Below, in pieces: positions 48,021 through 57,511 of a DNA stretch of 64,000 nucleotides. This DNA is from Chitinimonas taiwanensis DSM 18899 (GTDB lineage Bacteria > Pseudomonadota > Gammaproteobacteria > Burkholderiales > Chitinimonadaceae). Positions within the stretch are counted from its first letter, which is position 1, and each line of letters starts with the position of its first letter. The stretch spans positions 33,310-97,309 of the forward strand of contig NZ_FPKR01000016.1 of NCBI RefSeq assembly GCF_900119825.1. Reading direction: 5' to 3'. The position numbers were made by a program, and so were the translations under genes. The notes under the pieces are model-generated. The model saw only the letters and a program-made list of their open reading frames with translations, did no database searches and had not been told where the DNA came from.

Positions 48021-49709
48021 ATGAAAGTTCTGCTTGCCGACGATGCTGAAGTAGTACGCCTGATGATAGGGCGCTTCGTCGAGTCTTTGGGGCATGAGCT
48101 GATTCTGGCGAGCGACGGTCTGGAGGCTGTCGAGCGCTATATCAGTGAGCAGCCCGATATGGTCCTGATGGACATGCTGATGCCGCGCCTGGATGGGCCG
48201 GAGGCTGGTTGTCGCATCAAGGCCGCGGCCGGTGCGCGCTGGGTGCCCATCGTACTGGTGACGGCGGTCGAGGAAGTCAGCAAGCTGGCCGATGCAATGG
48301 AGACCGGCGCGGACGACTACCTGCTCAAGCCGGTCAATCTGCGCATGCTGGAAGCCAAGATCAAGGCGATCGAGCGCACGGTGGCACTGAATCGGCAGGT
48401 GCGCGAACAGGCTGCCAAGCTGGCCGAGTATTACGACCATGCCGAGGAAGAAAAGCGTGTTGCTCGCCACCTGATGGAGCAACTGGTCAGCCGTGAGCGG
48501 TTGTCCGACCCGCAGCTGCATAGCTGGATTGCCCCGGCGGAAAGCCTGTCTGGTGACCTAATCGCCGCCGCACGTACACCTGGTGGGGTGTTGCATCTGA
48601 TGCTGGCCGATGGCATTGGTCACGGCCTGACTGCTGCGCTGAATGTGCTGCCCCTGACCCAACCCTTTTACGCGATGAGCGAGCGCGGTTTCTCGCTCGG
48701 CGACATCCTGCTTGAGATGCATCGCAAGGTGCGCCAGGTGCTACCGGCTGGCCGGTTTGTCGCCCTGGCCTTTGTGGCAGTGGATTTTGCCAAGCAGCGC
48801 ATCGAAGTCTGGAATGGCGGCATCCCTGACCTGCGCCTGTTCGGCGAGCGTGGTGAATTGCTCAAGCGCTGGCCGTCCCAGCATCTGCCGCTCGGCATTC
48901 TGCCGCTCAGCGAGCTGAGCCTGAAGACCGAGCGTTTCGCCTATCAGCAGCGTGCCAATCTGGTGCTGTGCTCGGATGGCCTGCTCGAAGCGCGCAATCA
49001 ACTCGGCGAGGCCTTTGGGACTGCGCGCTTGGCGCTGGCCTGCGCAGGTCAGCCGCCAGCGCTGGCACGTGATCGTACGGTGGCGGCGCTGACAGCCTTT
49101 CTGGACGGTGCACGCTGCCATGACGACGTGTCGCTGGCCATTGTCGACCTCGATCCGCGCGCCAGTCGTCCGCTGCCGATTGCGCCCGATGTCAGTGAGC
49201 TGCCCAGCCTGGCCGATGCCGACTGGCGCTATGCGCTGTCGCTGGGGCCGGACGAGCTGCGCCACTTGCACACCGTGCCGCATATCATGGCCTTCGTCGC
49301 ACAGCTGCCACCGCTGGCCCAGGCGCGCGCCGATATTTTCCTGGTGCTGACCGAGCTGTTCGTGAATGCGCTCGATCATGGCCTACTGGAACTATCCTCC
49401 GCCCTGAAGAACGACGCGGACGGTATGGATCAATATCTGCAGGAGCGGCTGCGCCGTCTAACGCAGCTGAAATCGGGGCGTATCGATATCGAGCTGTCCG
49501 GCCACGATCTGGGCGGGCGCAATATGTTGCTGATCCGGGTGGTCGACTCAGGTAAGGGCTTCGATCTGACTAGGCTGGATGGGCTGGATGCCCAGCGGCC
49601 GAGCGGGCGCGGCATTGCTCTGGTGCGTGCGCTATGCGTGTCGCTGCGCTTCTATGGCAGTGGTAACACGGTCGAGGCCTGCTATTTGCCGGAGCCAGCG
49701 CATGTCTAG
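48021..49709 (+). CDS. Receiver-PP2C-kinase partner-switch protein (HsbR/CrsR-like)
   Basis: 562-residue three-part protein. Receiver domain (about 1-120): [12 protein letters not shown], phospho-Asp in [13 protein letters not shown], Lys in LLKPVN. A coiled linker (about 120-150) leads to a SpoIIE-type PP2C phosphatase (about 155-360) with [22 protein letters not shown] and CHDDVSLAI supplying the metal Asp residues. The C-terminal anti-sigma-factor-type kinase (about 415-555) has [18 protein letters not shown] and [10 protein letters not shown]. It should phosphorylate and dephosphorylate the upstream STAS protein, as HsbR does for HsbA and CrsR for CrsA. It overlaps the next gene by 8 bases. 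Confidence 0.92.
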   Translation: MKVLLADDAEVVRLMIGRFVESLGHELILASDGLEAVERYISEQPDMVLMDMLMPRLDGPEAGCRIKAAAGARWVPIVLVTAVEEVSKLADAMETGADDYLLKPVNLRMLEAKIKAIERTVALNRQVREQAAKLAEYYDHAEEEKRVARHLMEQLVSRERLSDPQLHSWIAPAESLSGDLIAAARTPGGVLHLMLADGIGHGLTAALNVLPLTQPFYAMSERGFSLGDILLEMHRKVRQVLPAGRFVALAFVAVDFAKQRIEVWNGGIPDLRLFGERGELLKRWPSQHLPLGILPLSELSLKTERFAYQQRANLVLCSDGLLEARNQLGEAFGTARLALACAGQPPALARDRTVAALTAFLDGARCHDDVSLAIVDLDPRASRPLPIAPDVSELPSLADADWRYALSLGPDELRHLHTVPHIMAFVAQLPPLAQARADIFLVLTELFVNALDHGLLELSSALKNDADGMDQYLQERLRRLTQLKSGRIDIELSGHDLGGRNMLLIRVVDSGKGFDLTRLDGLDAQRPSGRGIALVRALCVSLRFYGSGNTVEACYLPEPAHV

Positions 49710-50412
49710 CCCGACAAGCCCGAAGGCCCCGCGCGTGGCTGCGCCAATGGATATCCCGCCCAGCCTGAGTGCGGATGTCGTGCTGGCGGCATCTGCTGGG
49801 CTGGCGCGAGGTCCGGCCGAGCCGCTGATCATCGTTGGCGCCTCGACTGGTGGTACCGAGGCGCTCAAGCACTTTCTGCTGCCCATGCCGGCCAATGCGC
49901 CCCCCATCTTGATCGCCCAGCATATGCCCGAGCTCTTCACTGCGCCGTTTGCCGCTCGCTTGGATAGCCTGTGCCGGGTCAGGGTCAAGGAGGCGGAGCA
50001 CCAAGAGCTGTTGCGCGCCGGGCATGTCTACATCGCTCCTGGTCACTCCCACCTGATGCTCGGCCTGCTTGGTGGCCGCTATGTGTGCGAGCTGTCGCGT
50101 GCGCAGCCGGTCAATCGTCATCGTCCTTCTGTGGATGTGTTGTTTCGCTCGGCGGCAAACAATGCCGGCCGGCATGCTATCGGCGTGATCCTGACCGGCA
50201 TGGGGCGCGATGGGGCGGCCGGCCTGCTGGAAATGAAGCGCGCCGGCGCACGCACCTTTGCCCAGGATGAGGCCAGCTGCGTGGTATTCGGCATGCCCAA
50301 GGAAGCGATTGCGCTGGGCGGTGTGGACGAGGTGCTGCCGCTAGATGAGCTGCCTGGCCGGGTTCTTGCCTGTCTGCGCGGTGCGCCGCCAAAATCTGCC
50401 GAGCCCATCTGA
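49702..50412 (+). CDS. cheB: Receiverless CheB-type methylesterase
   Basis: 236-residue protein holding only the CheB methylesterase domain (about residues 40-230). The catalytic Ser lies in [13 protein letters not shown], His in AQHMP, Asp in [12 protein letters not shown]; the [10 protein letters not shown] segment is also typical. The usual N-terminal receiver and linker are replaced by a 40-residue Pro/Ala-rich stretch, so activity is not controlled by its own phosphorylation. The ATG at 49702 overlaps the upstream gene and has GGAG seven bases before it. No cheR or receptor gene is near. It may act on receptors constitutively or be gated by the adjacent receiver-bearing protein (inference). 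Confidence 0.88.
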   Translation: MSSPTSPKAPRVAAPMDIPPSLSADVVLAASAGLARGPAEPLIIVGASTGGTEALKHFLLPMPANAPPILIAQHMPELFTAPFAARLDSLCRVRVKEAEHQELLRAGHVYIAPGHSHLMLGLLGGRYVCELSRAQPVNRHRPSVDVLFRSAANNAGRHAIGVILTGMGRDGAAGLLEMKRAGARTFAQDEASCVVFGMPKEAIALGGVDEVLPLDELPGRVLACLRGAPPKSAEPI

Positions 50413-50454
50413 TATGGATGGGCGTCCATTTTGAAATTTGAGTGATTGAGCCCG

Positions 50455-51858
50455 ATGCCTGCATTACCGATTTTGATCGTGGAAGACGATAACGACCTGC
50501 GCGAGGCTTTGCTCGACACGCTGGAGCTGGCCGGTTATCAGGTGCTGTGCGCCGAGGATGGCGAGTCGGGCTTGCTGGTCTTGCAGGCCCATAAGGTGGG
50601 TCTGGTGCTGTCGGATGTGCAGATGCAGCCCATGGACGGCGAAACCCTACTGCGTCGTATCAAGTCCGAGTATCCGCATATCCCGGTGGTCTTGATGACC
50701 GCCTATGGCGTGATCGAGAAGGCGGTTGCCGCCTTGCATGCGGGTGCCGCGCATTATCTGCCCAAGCCCTTTGAACCGGATGACCTGTTGGCCAGTGTAG
50801 CCAAGTACATGCTGCCGGCTGTGGATGATGAGGCGGTGATCGCCGAGGACCCGGGCATGTTGCGCTTGCTGGATATGGCGCAGCGGGTGGCCCAGTCCGA
50901 TGCTGCGGTGATGATCACTGGGGAGAGCGGCACCGGTAAGGAAGTGCTGGCGCGGTATATCCACCGCCATTCCGCGCGGGCGAATGGGCCCTTCGTGGCG
51001 ATCAACTGCGCGGCGATTCCCGAGCAGTTGCTGGAGTCCACGCTATTTGGCCACGAGAAGGGCGCGTTCACCGGGGCGGCCACCCAGCATATCGGCAAGT
51101 TCGAGCAGGCTGATGGTGGCACGCTGTTGCTGGATGAAATTTCCGAGATGCCACTTGAACTGCAGGCCAAGCTACTGCGCGTTTTGCAGGAGCGGGAGGT
51201 CGAGCGCGTGGGCGGCAAGAAGCCCATCCCCATCGATATCCGTGTCCTGTCGACCTCCAACCGCGATATGCCGCAGGAAGTGAACGAGGGGCGTTTTCGC
51301 GAAGACCTGTATTACCGCCTCAATGTATTTCCCCTGATGTTGCCGGCTTTGCGCGAACGCGCCGACGATGTTGTGCACCTGGCACGCGCCATGCTTTCCA
51401 GGCATGCTGCTTCGGGCAAGCGGCGTGTGCCAGCCATCAGCGCGGCTGCCGCGCAGGCGCTGACCGCGCATCGTTGGGAGGGCAATATCCGCGAACTGGA
51501 AAATGTCATGCAAAGGGCCTTGATCCTCGCGCCGGGAGATGAGATCGCGCCTGAGCATCTGTTTTTGCCGTCTTTGCGCCGGCAAGATTTGCCGTCTGCG
51601 GCAAAAATTGCCGCCTCGGTCTTGCCGGGTGTGTTGCAAAGTCAGCCGTTTGCCGCCCATGCGGCCCCGCAGTCGCCGCCTGTGCCATCCGCGCCGGCAG
51701 TGACGGACATCAAGTCCTTGGAGCGTCAGCATATTTTAGATACGCTGAAAGCGGCCGGCGGGGTGCGCAAGTTGGCTTCCGAGCAGCTGGGCATGAGCGA
51801 ACGGACCCTGCGTTACAAGCTGCAGCAGTACCGGGAAGAGGGCTGGCAAGAGGAATAA
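50455..51858 (+). CDS. fleR: Sigma-54-dependent flagellar response regulator FleR/FlrC
   Basis: 467-residue NtrC-type activator. Receiver (about 1-120): ILIVEDDNDLREAL, Asp in LVLSDVQMQPMDG, Lys in LPKPFEPDD. AAA+ domain (about 130-370): Walker A GESGTGKEV, sigma-54 contact loop GAFTGA, Walker B TLLLDEISEM and the arginine finger region RFREDLYYRLN. A C-terminal Fis-type HTH (about 425-465) has GGVRKLASEQLGMSERTLRYKL. The ATG at 50455 is chosen; a TTG at 50446 would add three residues. Sigma-54 sites before fliE and fliK are probable targets. Confidence 0.95.
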   Translation: MPALPILIVEDDNDLREALLDTLELAGYQVLCAEDGESGLLVLQAHKVGLVLSDVQMQPMDGETLLRRIKSEYPHIPVVLMTAYGVIEKAVAALHAGAAHYLPKPFEPDDLLASVAKYMLPAVDDEAVIAEDPGMLRLLDMAQRVAQSDAAVMITGESGTGKEVLARYIHRHSARANGPFVAINCAAIPEQLLESTLFGHEKGAFTGAATQHIGKFEQADGGTLLLDEISEMPLELQAKLLRVLQEREVERVGGKKPIPIDIRVLSTSNRDMPQEVNEGRFREDLYYRLNVFPLMLPALRERADDVVHLARAMLSRHAASGKRRVPAISAAAAQALTAHRWEGNIRELENVMQRALILAPGDEIAPEHLFLPSLRRQDLPSAAKIAASVLPGVLQSQPFAAHAAPQSPPVPSAPAVTDIKSLERQHILDTLKAAGGVRKLASEQLGMSERTLRYKLQQYREEGWQEE

Positions 51859-51864
51859 GGGCGA

Positions 51865-51880
51865 TGGCCTGCCAATTGCT
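51865..51880 (+). promoter_or_regulatory. Sigma-54 (-24/-12) promoter of fliE
   Basis: TGGCCT-N5-TTGCT in exact spacing, with GG at -24 and GC at -12. It starts six bases after the fleR stop and gives a fliE leader of about 40 bases. FleR/FlrC drives such class III flagellar promoters. Confidence 0.82.
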
Positions 51881-51932
51881 TGCTATTGTTTAAGCGAGCC
51901 ACATACAATTTCACGTAGTTTCGAGGTGCATC

Positions 51933-52256
51933 ATGAGTGTGCAAGGGATAGACAATCTGCTGGGTGAGTTGAAGGCCATGTCCGCCAAGGCGGCTGGACA
52001 GAACTCGTCTGCCGCAGAAGCCTTGCCGGAAGGGTCGGATTTTGCGTCGGTACTTAAATCGTCGCTCGACCAGGTCAGCCAGATGCAGCAAGATTCGCAG
52101 GCAAAGCAACAGGCGTTCGAAATGGGCGACCCCAATGCCAACCTGCAAGACGTGATGGTCTCGCTGCAAAAGGCGAGTCTGTCTTTTCAGACTATGGTGC
52201 AGGTTCGTAACAAGCTGGTGTCCGCATACCAGGAAGTTATGAACATGCAGGTGTGA
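51933..52256 (+). CDS. fliE: Flagellar hook-basal body complex protein FliE
   Basis: 107-residue rod-MS ring adaptor. The C-terminal FliE signature runs NANLQDVMVSLQKASLSFQT then VQVRNKLVSAYQEVMNMQV, with the final QV typical. The N-terminal half is helical with ADFASVLKSSLDQVSQMQQ-like spacing (SDFASVLKSSLDQVS). It opens the fliEFGHIJK series behind a sigma-54 promoter. fliF begins 13 bases later. Confidence 0.97.
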   Translation: MSVQGIDNLLGELKAMSAKAAGQNSSAAEALPEGSDFASVLKSSLDQVSQMQQDSQAKQQAFEMGDPNANLQDVMVSLQKASLSFQTMVQVRNKLVSAYQEVMNMQV

Positions 52257-52269
52257 TATCGCCTGATAT

Positions 52270-53997
52270 ATGGATGACGCGGTCCTAGCCGTTGAAAATC
52301 GAGAAGCAGTGGCCGGTGAGCGTCCTAACCTCATCCAGCGCTTCAATCAACTCCCCAATCCGCGCAAGCTCCTGATCATTATTGTCGCGGCCGCCTTGAT
52401 GGCGGCTGTTGTCATTAGCGTGCTCTGGGCGCGCGATCCTGGTTACAAGATTCTGTTCGCCAATGTCTCCGACAAGGACGGCGGGCAGATCATCCAGTCC
52501 CTGCAGCAGCTGAATATTCCCTACAAGCTTGAGCCGGGTGGCGTCATTTCCGTGCCGGCTGAGCTTGTGCACAACGCACGTCTGCAGCTGGCCTCGCAGG
52601 GCCTGCCCAAGGGCGGCGCGGTCGGTTTCGAGCTGCTCGACAACCAGAAATTCGGCATCAGCCAGTTTGGTGAGCAGGTCAATTACCAGCGCGCGGTAGA
52701 GGGCGAGCTTGCTCAGTCGATCGAGTCACTGTCGGCCGTGGCCTCGGCGCGCGTGCATCTGGCCATGCCCAAGCAGACTGTCTTCCTGCGCGAGCAGCAA
52801 AAGCCGACTGCCTCGGTGCTACTGACCTTGCACCCAGGCCGTGCGCTCGATGGTTCGCAGATTGCCGGCATCATCCACCTGGTCTCCAGTAGCGTGCCTG
52901 ATCTGCCGATCAAGAATGTCACAGTGGTCGACCAGGACGGCAATCTGCTGTCCAACATGCCCGACCTGCTCAATGGCGGCAATGGTTCGCTCAATCAGCG
53001 TCAGATGGCCCTGGTCCAGCAACAGGAGGCCTTGCTGGCCGGACGCATCCAAAAAATTCTCGAGCCGATTGTCGGTACCGACAACGTCAAGGCTGAAGTC
53101 ACCGTGCAGATGGATTTCTCTGAGGTCGAGCAGGCCTCCGAGACCTTCGGCCCGAACTCCCCGCCGAATGCTTCGGCGATTCGCAGTGAGCAAAGCTCGG
53201 AAGGTACCGGCACTGCTGCAGCGCAAGCCGTGGGCGTGCCTGGGGCGCTGTCCAATCAGCCACCCGGGGCTGCCAGTGCGCCGATTACCTTGCCCAATCC
53301 GCCTGGCGTGGCGGTGACCGAGCCGGGCGCGACCACGTCGCGCAAGGACATGACCCGCAATTACGAGGTCGACAAGAAGGTCGAGCACGTCAAGCAGCAG
53401 GTCGGGGTGCTCAAGCGGGTGAATGCCGCCGTCGTGGTCAACTTCAAGCGCGTGCCGCAGTCCGATGGTGGTATCAAGTCGGTGCCGCTGACCCAGGCTG
53501 AGATCAACCAGATCACCAATCTGGTTCAGGAGGCGGTCGGTTACAACAAGGAGCGTGGTGATTCGGTCAAAGTGGTCAATGCGGCCTTTGCCGACCGCCT
53601 GCTGGAAGTGGCCGGCAAATCCTTCCTGGAGAAGCTGACCGAGTATCTGATCAACAACCTGCCGCTGATCCTCAAGGTCATCCTGATTGCGCTGGTGCTG
53701 GCCTATCTGCTGTTCGGGGTGCTGCGCCCCATCTTGCGTGATGTGATCCGGCCGGGCCGCGAGCAGCGCGCGGCCTTGGCGGGGCAGGAGGGTGGTGTTG
53801 CGCTGACGGCCGAAGAGCTTGCCCAGTCGGAGGTGGAGGCTGAGGTGGTGGCCGAAGCCGAAGCGGGCGCGCATCTGGCGGCCTTCAGCGAGCTGATTCA
53901 GCGCGCCAAGGAAATGGCGCAGGAGGATCCGCGCATGGTCGCCACCATCATCCGCGAGTGGCTGACGGCCGACCCGGCTGATCAGAAGACGCAGTAA
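52270..53997 (+). CDS. fliF: Flagellar MS-ring protein FliF
   Basis: 575-residue MS-ring protein. First membrane segment about 33-53 (LLIIIVAAALMAAVVISVLW); ring-building motifs 1 and 2 in the periplasmic part (YKILFANVSDKDGGQI, and the family signature FGEQVNYQRAVEGELAQSI with ASARVHLAMPKQTVFLR); a Pro-rich insertion (about 310-350); second membrane segment about 465-485. The C-terminal FliG-binding tail is AQEDPRMVATIIREWL. A second, similar tail sequence is encoded in the small frame that follows. Confidence 0.97.
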   Translation: MDDAVLAVENREAVAGERPNLIQRFNQLPNPRKLLIIIVAAALMAAVVISVLWARDPGYKILFANVSDKDGGQIIQSLQQLNIPYKLEPGGVISVPAELVHNARLQLASQGLPKGGAVGFELLDNQKFGISQFGEQVNYQRAVEGELAQSIESLSAVASARVHLAMPKQTVFLREQQKPTASVLLTLHPGRALDGSQIAGIIHLVSSSVPDLPIKNVTVVDQDGNLLSNMPDLLNGGNGSLNQRQMALVQQQEALLAGRIQKILEPIVGTDNVKAEVTVQMDFSEVEQASETFGPNSPPNASAIRSEQSSEGTGTAAAQAVGVPGALSNQPPGAASAPITLPNPPGVAVTEPGATTSRKDMTRNYEVDKKVEHVKQQVGVLKRVNAAVVVNFKRVPQSDGGIKSVPLTQAEINQITNLVQEAVGYNKERGDSVKVVNAAFADRLLEVAGKSFLEKLTEYLINNLPLILKVILIALVLAYLLFGVLRPILRDVIRPGREQRAALAGQEGGVALTAEELAQSEVEAEVVAEAEAGAHLAAFSELIQRAKEMAQEDPRMVATIIREWLTADPADQKTQ

Positions 53998-54014
53998 GCA
54001 CCCAGGGTCAGACC

Positions 54015-54164
54015 GTGTTTGCCGACCCGAAATCTCCCCCTACCCCGCGCCTGGCTGGTCTGCTCGAAGCAGCTCGCCGGGTGGTCAAGGATAATCCCAG
54101 CGGCGCAGCCCAGGTGCTGCGTGGCTGGGTCAAGCAAGCCGGGCAGCCTGCCCGCAGCCGCTAG
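54015..54164 (+). CDS. 49-codon frame resembling the FliG-binding tail of FliF
   Basis: A GTG-initiated frame 17 bases after the fliF stop, in the -1 frame relative to fliF. Its product has VVKDNPSGAAQVLRGWV, which matches the FliF tail AQEDPRMVATIIREWL in spacing and at the Pro, Ala, Arg and Trp positions, with conservative changes elsewhere, preceded in both by an Leu-Ala/helix segment. AGGG lies seven bases before the GTG. Its TAG stop overlaps the AGGAG ribosome site of fliG, which suggests translational coupling. It could be a stand-alone FliG-binding peptide or a decayed duplicate of the fliF end. The frame is open back to 53982; no slippery heptamer is seen for fusion by frameshifting. 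Confidence 0.55.
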   Translation: MFADPKSPPTPRLAGLLEAARRVVKDNPSGAAQVLRGWVKQAGQPARSR

Positions 54165-54172
54165 GAGCCTGC

Positions 54173-55174
54173 ATGGCCAGTAATGAAGAAGCCATCCGCC
54201 GCAGTGCCATCTTGCTGATGAGTCTCGGCGAGGAGGCTGCAGTCGAGGTGTTCAAATATCTGGGCCCGAAAGAGGTGCAGAAGATCGGTCTGGCCATGGC
54301 CAGCATGGACAATGTGACGCGCGAACAGGTCGAGGAAGTGGTGGGCGAGTTCCTGGCCTCGACGCAGAACCGCGCCAACTTCGGCGCAGCAGACGAATAC
54401 ATCCGCTCGGTGCTGACCAAGGCACTCGGTTCGGACAAGGCCGCCAATCTGCTCGATCGTATCCTGCAGGGCGGCGACAATACCGGCATCGAGGCGCTCA
54501 AGTGGATGGATTCGGTCGCGGTGGCCGAGCTGATCAAGAACGAGCACCCGCAGATCATTGCCACCATCCTCGTTCATCTCGAGCCCGACCAGGTTTCGGA
54601 AATTCTCAATCAGTTCGTCGAGCGCCTGCGTAACGACGTGCTGCTGCGTATTGCCACGCTGGAAGGCGTGCAGCCGACCGCCTTGCGTGAGCTGAACGAT
54701 GTGCTGACCCAGCTGCTGTCCGGTGCCGACCGGGTCAAGAAGTCGGCCATGGGCGGCGAAGGCATGGCGGCAGAAATCCTCAACTTCATGGGTGGGGTGG
54801 TCGAAGCGTCGGCACTCAATGCGATCCGCGAATACGACCCGGAGCTCGCGCAGCGCATCCAGGACAAGATGTTCACCTTCGAGAACCTGATCGATGTGGA
54901 CGACCGCGGCATCCAGATGCTGCTGCGCGAAGTGTCGTCCGATGCGCTGATCATCGCCATGAAGGGCACCAGCGAGGTGCTGCGCAACAAGATTTTCAAG
55001 AATATGTCGCAACGTGCGGCCGAGATGCTGCGCGACGACTTCGAGGCCAAGGGCGCGGTCAAGGTTTCCGAGGTGGAGGCCGAGCAGCGCGAGATTCTCA
55101 AGGTCGTGCGGCGCCTGGCGGACGAAGGCCAGATCGCCATCGCCAAGAGCGGTGGCGAAGGCTTTGTTGAGTAA
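54173..55174 (+). CDS. fliG: Flagellar motor switch protein FliG
   Basis: 333-residue switch protein that converts stator motion to torque. The N-terminal FliF-binding domain starts with LLMSLGEEAAVEVFKYLGPKE; the middle domain has the EHPQ motif (KNEHPQIIATIL) for FliM; the C-terminal torque helix is near residues 280-300 (DDRGIQMLLREVSSD with the charged residues facing MotA). AGGAG six bases before the ATG overlaps the stop of the small upstream frame. Confidence 0.98.
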   Translation: MASNEEAIRRSAILLMSLGEEAAVEVFKYLGPKEVQKIGLAMASMDNVTREQVEEVVGEFLASTQNRANFGAADEYIRSVLTKALGSDKAANLLDRILQGGDNTGIEALKWMDSVAVAELIKNEHPQIIATILVHLEPDQVSEILNQFVERLRNDVLLRIATLEGVQPTALRELNDVLTQLLSGADRVKKSAMGGEGMAAEILNFMGGVVEASALNAIREYDPELAQRIQDKMFTFENLIDVDDRGIQMLLREVSSDALIIAMKGTSEVLRNKIFKNMSQRAAEMLRDDFEAKGAVKVSEVEAEQREILKVVRRLADEGQIAIAKSGGEGFVE

Positions 55175-55188
55175 GAGGCAGAATCGCC

Positions 55189-56058
55189 ATGAAGGCTTGG
55201 GGCAGCAAGAAGATCATCCGGCGCGAAGAACTGCCGGAGCTGGAGTTGGCGCCCTGGCAGGTTGACCAGTTCAGCGGCAGCTCGGTGCAGCGTCCGCATA
55301 TCGAGCGTTACGCGCCCGAGCCGGTGCTGCCGACTGCAGAGGTGGCAGAGCTGCCACCTGAACAGGATATGGCCGCGCTGCTGGCCGAGGTAGTCAGTGG
55401 CGAGTCGGCCGTGCTGCCCGAGGCGGCGGTGGAAGTGCCGCCGCCATCGGAAGAAGAGACGCTGGCCGCCCTGCGTAGCGCAGCGCACCAGGAGGCTTAT
55501 CAGGCTGGCTATGCCGAGGGCCTGGAGGCTGGACGTGCGGCGGGCGACGCGGCGGGGCGCGAGGCCGGCTACGCTGCCGGCCTGGAAACCGGCCAGACCC
55601 ATGGCCGTGCAGCGGCGCAGCTTGAGGTTGAACAGTTCCAGACCTTGCTGGCCGGGCTCGAGCAAGCCCGACAGGCTTATGAAGCCGAAATGGCTCAGCC
55701 CATTCTGGAAATTGCGCTGGCTGTAGCGCGCCAGATGCTACGCACCACCCTGGCTGCCGAGCCTGAGCGCATTCTGGCGCTGATCCGCGATGCCTTGAAC
55801 AGCCTGCCTGAATTGCACGGCAATCTGCGTCTGGAACTGCATCCCGATGATCTGGCCTTGGTGCAAGCCATGCTGGTCAATGAGACGGTGTCCGGTCAAT
55901 GGCGGCTGGAACCGAATGCGGATATCAGTCGCGGTGGTTGCAAGATCAGCAGCGCCAATCTGGATCTCGATCTGACCTTGGCCTCGCGCTGGCAGCGTAT
56001 TGTTGAGGCGCTGGGGCGCGGGGAGATCAGCCTTGATGACGATGCCTCCGTCGTCTGA
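55189..56058 (+). CDS. fliH: Flagellar export regulator FliH
   Basis: 289-residue regulator of the FliI ATPase. Long Glu-rich N-terminal half, then the family coiled region with GxxxG-type repeats ([20 protein letters not shown], then [16 protein letters not shown]), about residues 105-145, and the C-terminal FliH domain with [12 protein letters not shown] and [15 protein letters not shown]. fliI begins inside its end (23-base overlap). Confidence 0.95.
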   Translation: MKAWGSKKIIRREELPELELAPWQVDQFSGSSVQRPHIERYAPEPVLPTAEVAELPPEQDMAALLAEVVSGESAVLPEAAVEVPPPSEEETLAALRSAAHQEAYQAGYAEGLEAGRAAGDAAGREAGYAAGLETGQTHGRAAAQLEVEQFQTLLAGLEQARQAYEAEMAQPILEIALAVARQMLRTTLAAEPERILALIRDALNSLPELHGNLRLELHPDDLALVQAMLVNETVSGQWRLEPNADISRGGCKISSANLDLDLTLASRWQRIVEALGRGEISLDDDASVV

Positions 56059-57466
56059 GCTACCTGCCGAAGACGCGCTGGCACGCTGGCAGCGCTATGC
56101 CAAGGCTTGCGCTGAGCGAGCGCGCAGCGCCGCGACCTGGCTGCCGCGCGGCCGCTTGACGCGGGTCGCTGGCCTGGTGATGGAAGCCGTCGGCATCAAG
56201 CTGCCGGTTGGTTCCTCCTGCCATATCGTGTTGCCGAATGGGCATAGCGTGGAAGCTGAAGTGGTTGGCTTCAATGGCGGCAAGCTGTTCCTGATGCCGG
56301 TGGCCGAAGTGTATGGGCTGGAGCCTGGTGCCCAGGTGGTCGCCTATGAGGATTTCAGCAATCGGGTGCCGCGCTTCGACAGCAGCCTGTCGCCCAGCCG
56401 GCGCGTGGAAGACCGCGGTCGCCAGGTCGGAGTCGGCCCCAAGCTGCTCGGACGCGTGCTGGATGGTCTGGGTCGGCCCTTGGATAGACTGGGCGACGTA
56501 CAGGTGGAAAGCCATGTGCCGCTGTTCTCGCGTCCCTTCAATCCACTCGACCGCGTACCGGTGCACGATGTGCTGGACGTGGGAGTGCGCGCAATCAATG
56601 CGCTGCTGACGGTGGGGCGCGGCCAGCGTCTGGGCCTGTTTGCCGGTTCTGGCGTGGGCAAGAGCGTGTTGCTGGGCATGATGGCCCGCTACACCACGGC
56701 CGATGTGGTGGTGGTGGGGTTGATCGGAGAACGTGGCCGCGAGGTCAAGGATTTCATCGAGAATATTCTCGGCGAAGAGGGCCTGCGCCGCTCGGTGGTG
56801 GTCGCTGCGCCGGCCGATACGCCGCCGCTGCTACGTCTGCATGGCGCCGCCTATGCAACCGCGATTGCCGAGCATTATCGCGATCAGGGCCTGAATGTGC
56901 TGTTGATCATGGATTCATTGACCCGCTATGCAATGGCGCAGCGTGAGATCGCCCTGGCGATTGGCGAGCCGCCGGCCACCAAGGGCTACCCGCCCTCGGT
57001 GTTTGCTAAGTTGCCGGCACTGGTGGAGCGGGCTGGCAATGGGCGTGAAGGTGGTGGCTCGATTACCGCTTTCTATACGGTCTTGTCCGAAGGTGACGAT
57101 CAGCAGGATCCGATTGCCGACAATGCCCGTGCGATTCTGGATGGACATATCGTGCTCAGCCGTCACCTTGCCGATGCGGGCCACTATCCCGCCATCGATA
57201 TCGAACAGTCGATCAGCCGGGTGATGACCGACATCATCGCCCCGCAGGAATACGACCAGGTACGCCGCTTCAAGCAGCTGTACTCGCGCTATCAGCGCAG
57301 CCGCGACCTGATTAATGTAGGCGCCTATGTGCGCGGCTCGGACCCGCTGCTGGACGAGGCGATTCAGCGCATGCCGGCCATGGAGGCCTTTTTGCAGCAG
57401 GGCATCTTCGAGCGCGAGTCCTACCAGGGGGCTAGAATGCGCCTAGCTGGTCTGTTTCCAGGCTGA
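56036..57466 (+). CDS. fliI: Flagellum-specific ATPase FliI
   Basis: 476-residue ATPase of the flagellar export apparatus, related to F1-beta. Walker A is [17 protein letters not shown], catalytic Glu region [10 protein letters not shown], Walker [20 protein letters not shown], then the conserved [18 protein letters not shown] and [13 protein letters not shown] segment [20 protein letters not shown] chose the ATG at 56036, with GGGAGA nine bases upstream; the first motif then falls at the normal distance. It overlaps the fliH end. Confidence 0.97.
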   Translation: MTMPPSSELPAEDALARWQRYAKACAERARSAATWLPRGRLTRVAGLVMEAVGIKLPVGSSCHIVLPNGHSVEAEVVGFNGGKLFLMPVAEVYGLEPGAQVVAYEDFSNRVPRFDSSLSPSRRVEDRGRQVGVGPKLLGRVLDGLGRPLDRLGDVQVESHVPLFSRPFNPLDRVPVHDVLDVGVRAINALLTVGRGQRLGLFAGSGVGKSVLLGMMARYTTADVVVVGLIGERGREVKDFIENILGEEGLRRSVVVAAPADTPPLLRLHGAAYATAIAEHYRDQGLNVLLIMDSLTRYAMAQREIALAIGEPPATKGYPPSVFAKLPALVERAGNGREGGGSITAFYTVLSEGDDQQDPIADNARAILDGHIVLSRHLADAGHYPAIDIEQSISRVMTDIIAPQEYDQVRRFKQLYSRYQRSRDLINVGAYVRGSDPLLDEAIQRMPAMEAFLQQGIFERESYQGARMRLAGLFPG

Positions 57467-57511
57467 GCTATCGTCGGCTTGATGCTTCCCCTCCATTCTT
57501 GAGTTGTGCAT

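Noticed and set aside
53982..54014. Possible -1 frameshift joining fliF to the tail-like frame
   Set aside because: The frame is open, but no slippery heptamer or downstream stem is seen, and the GTG with AGGG offers a simpler start.
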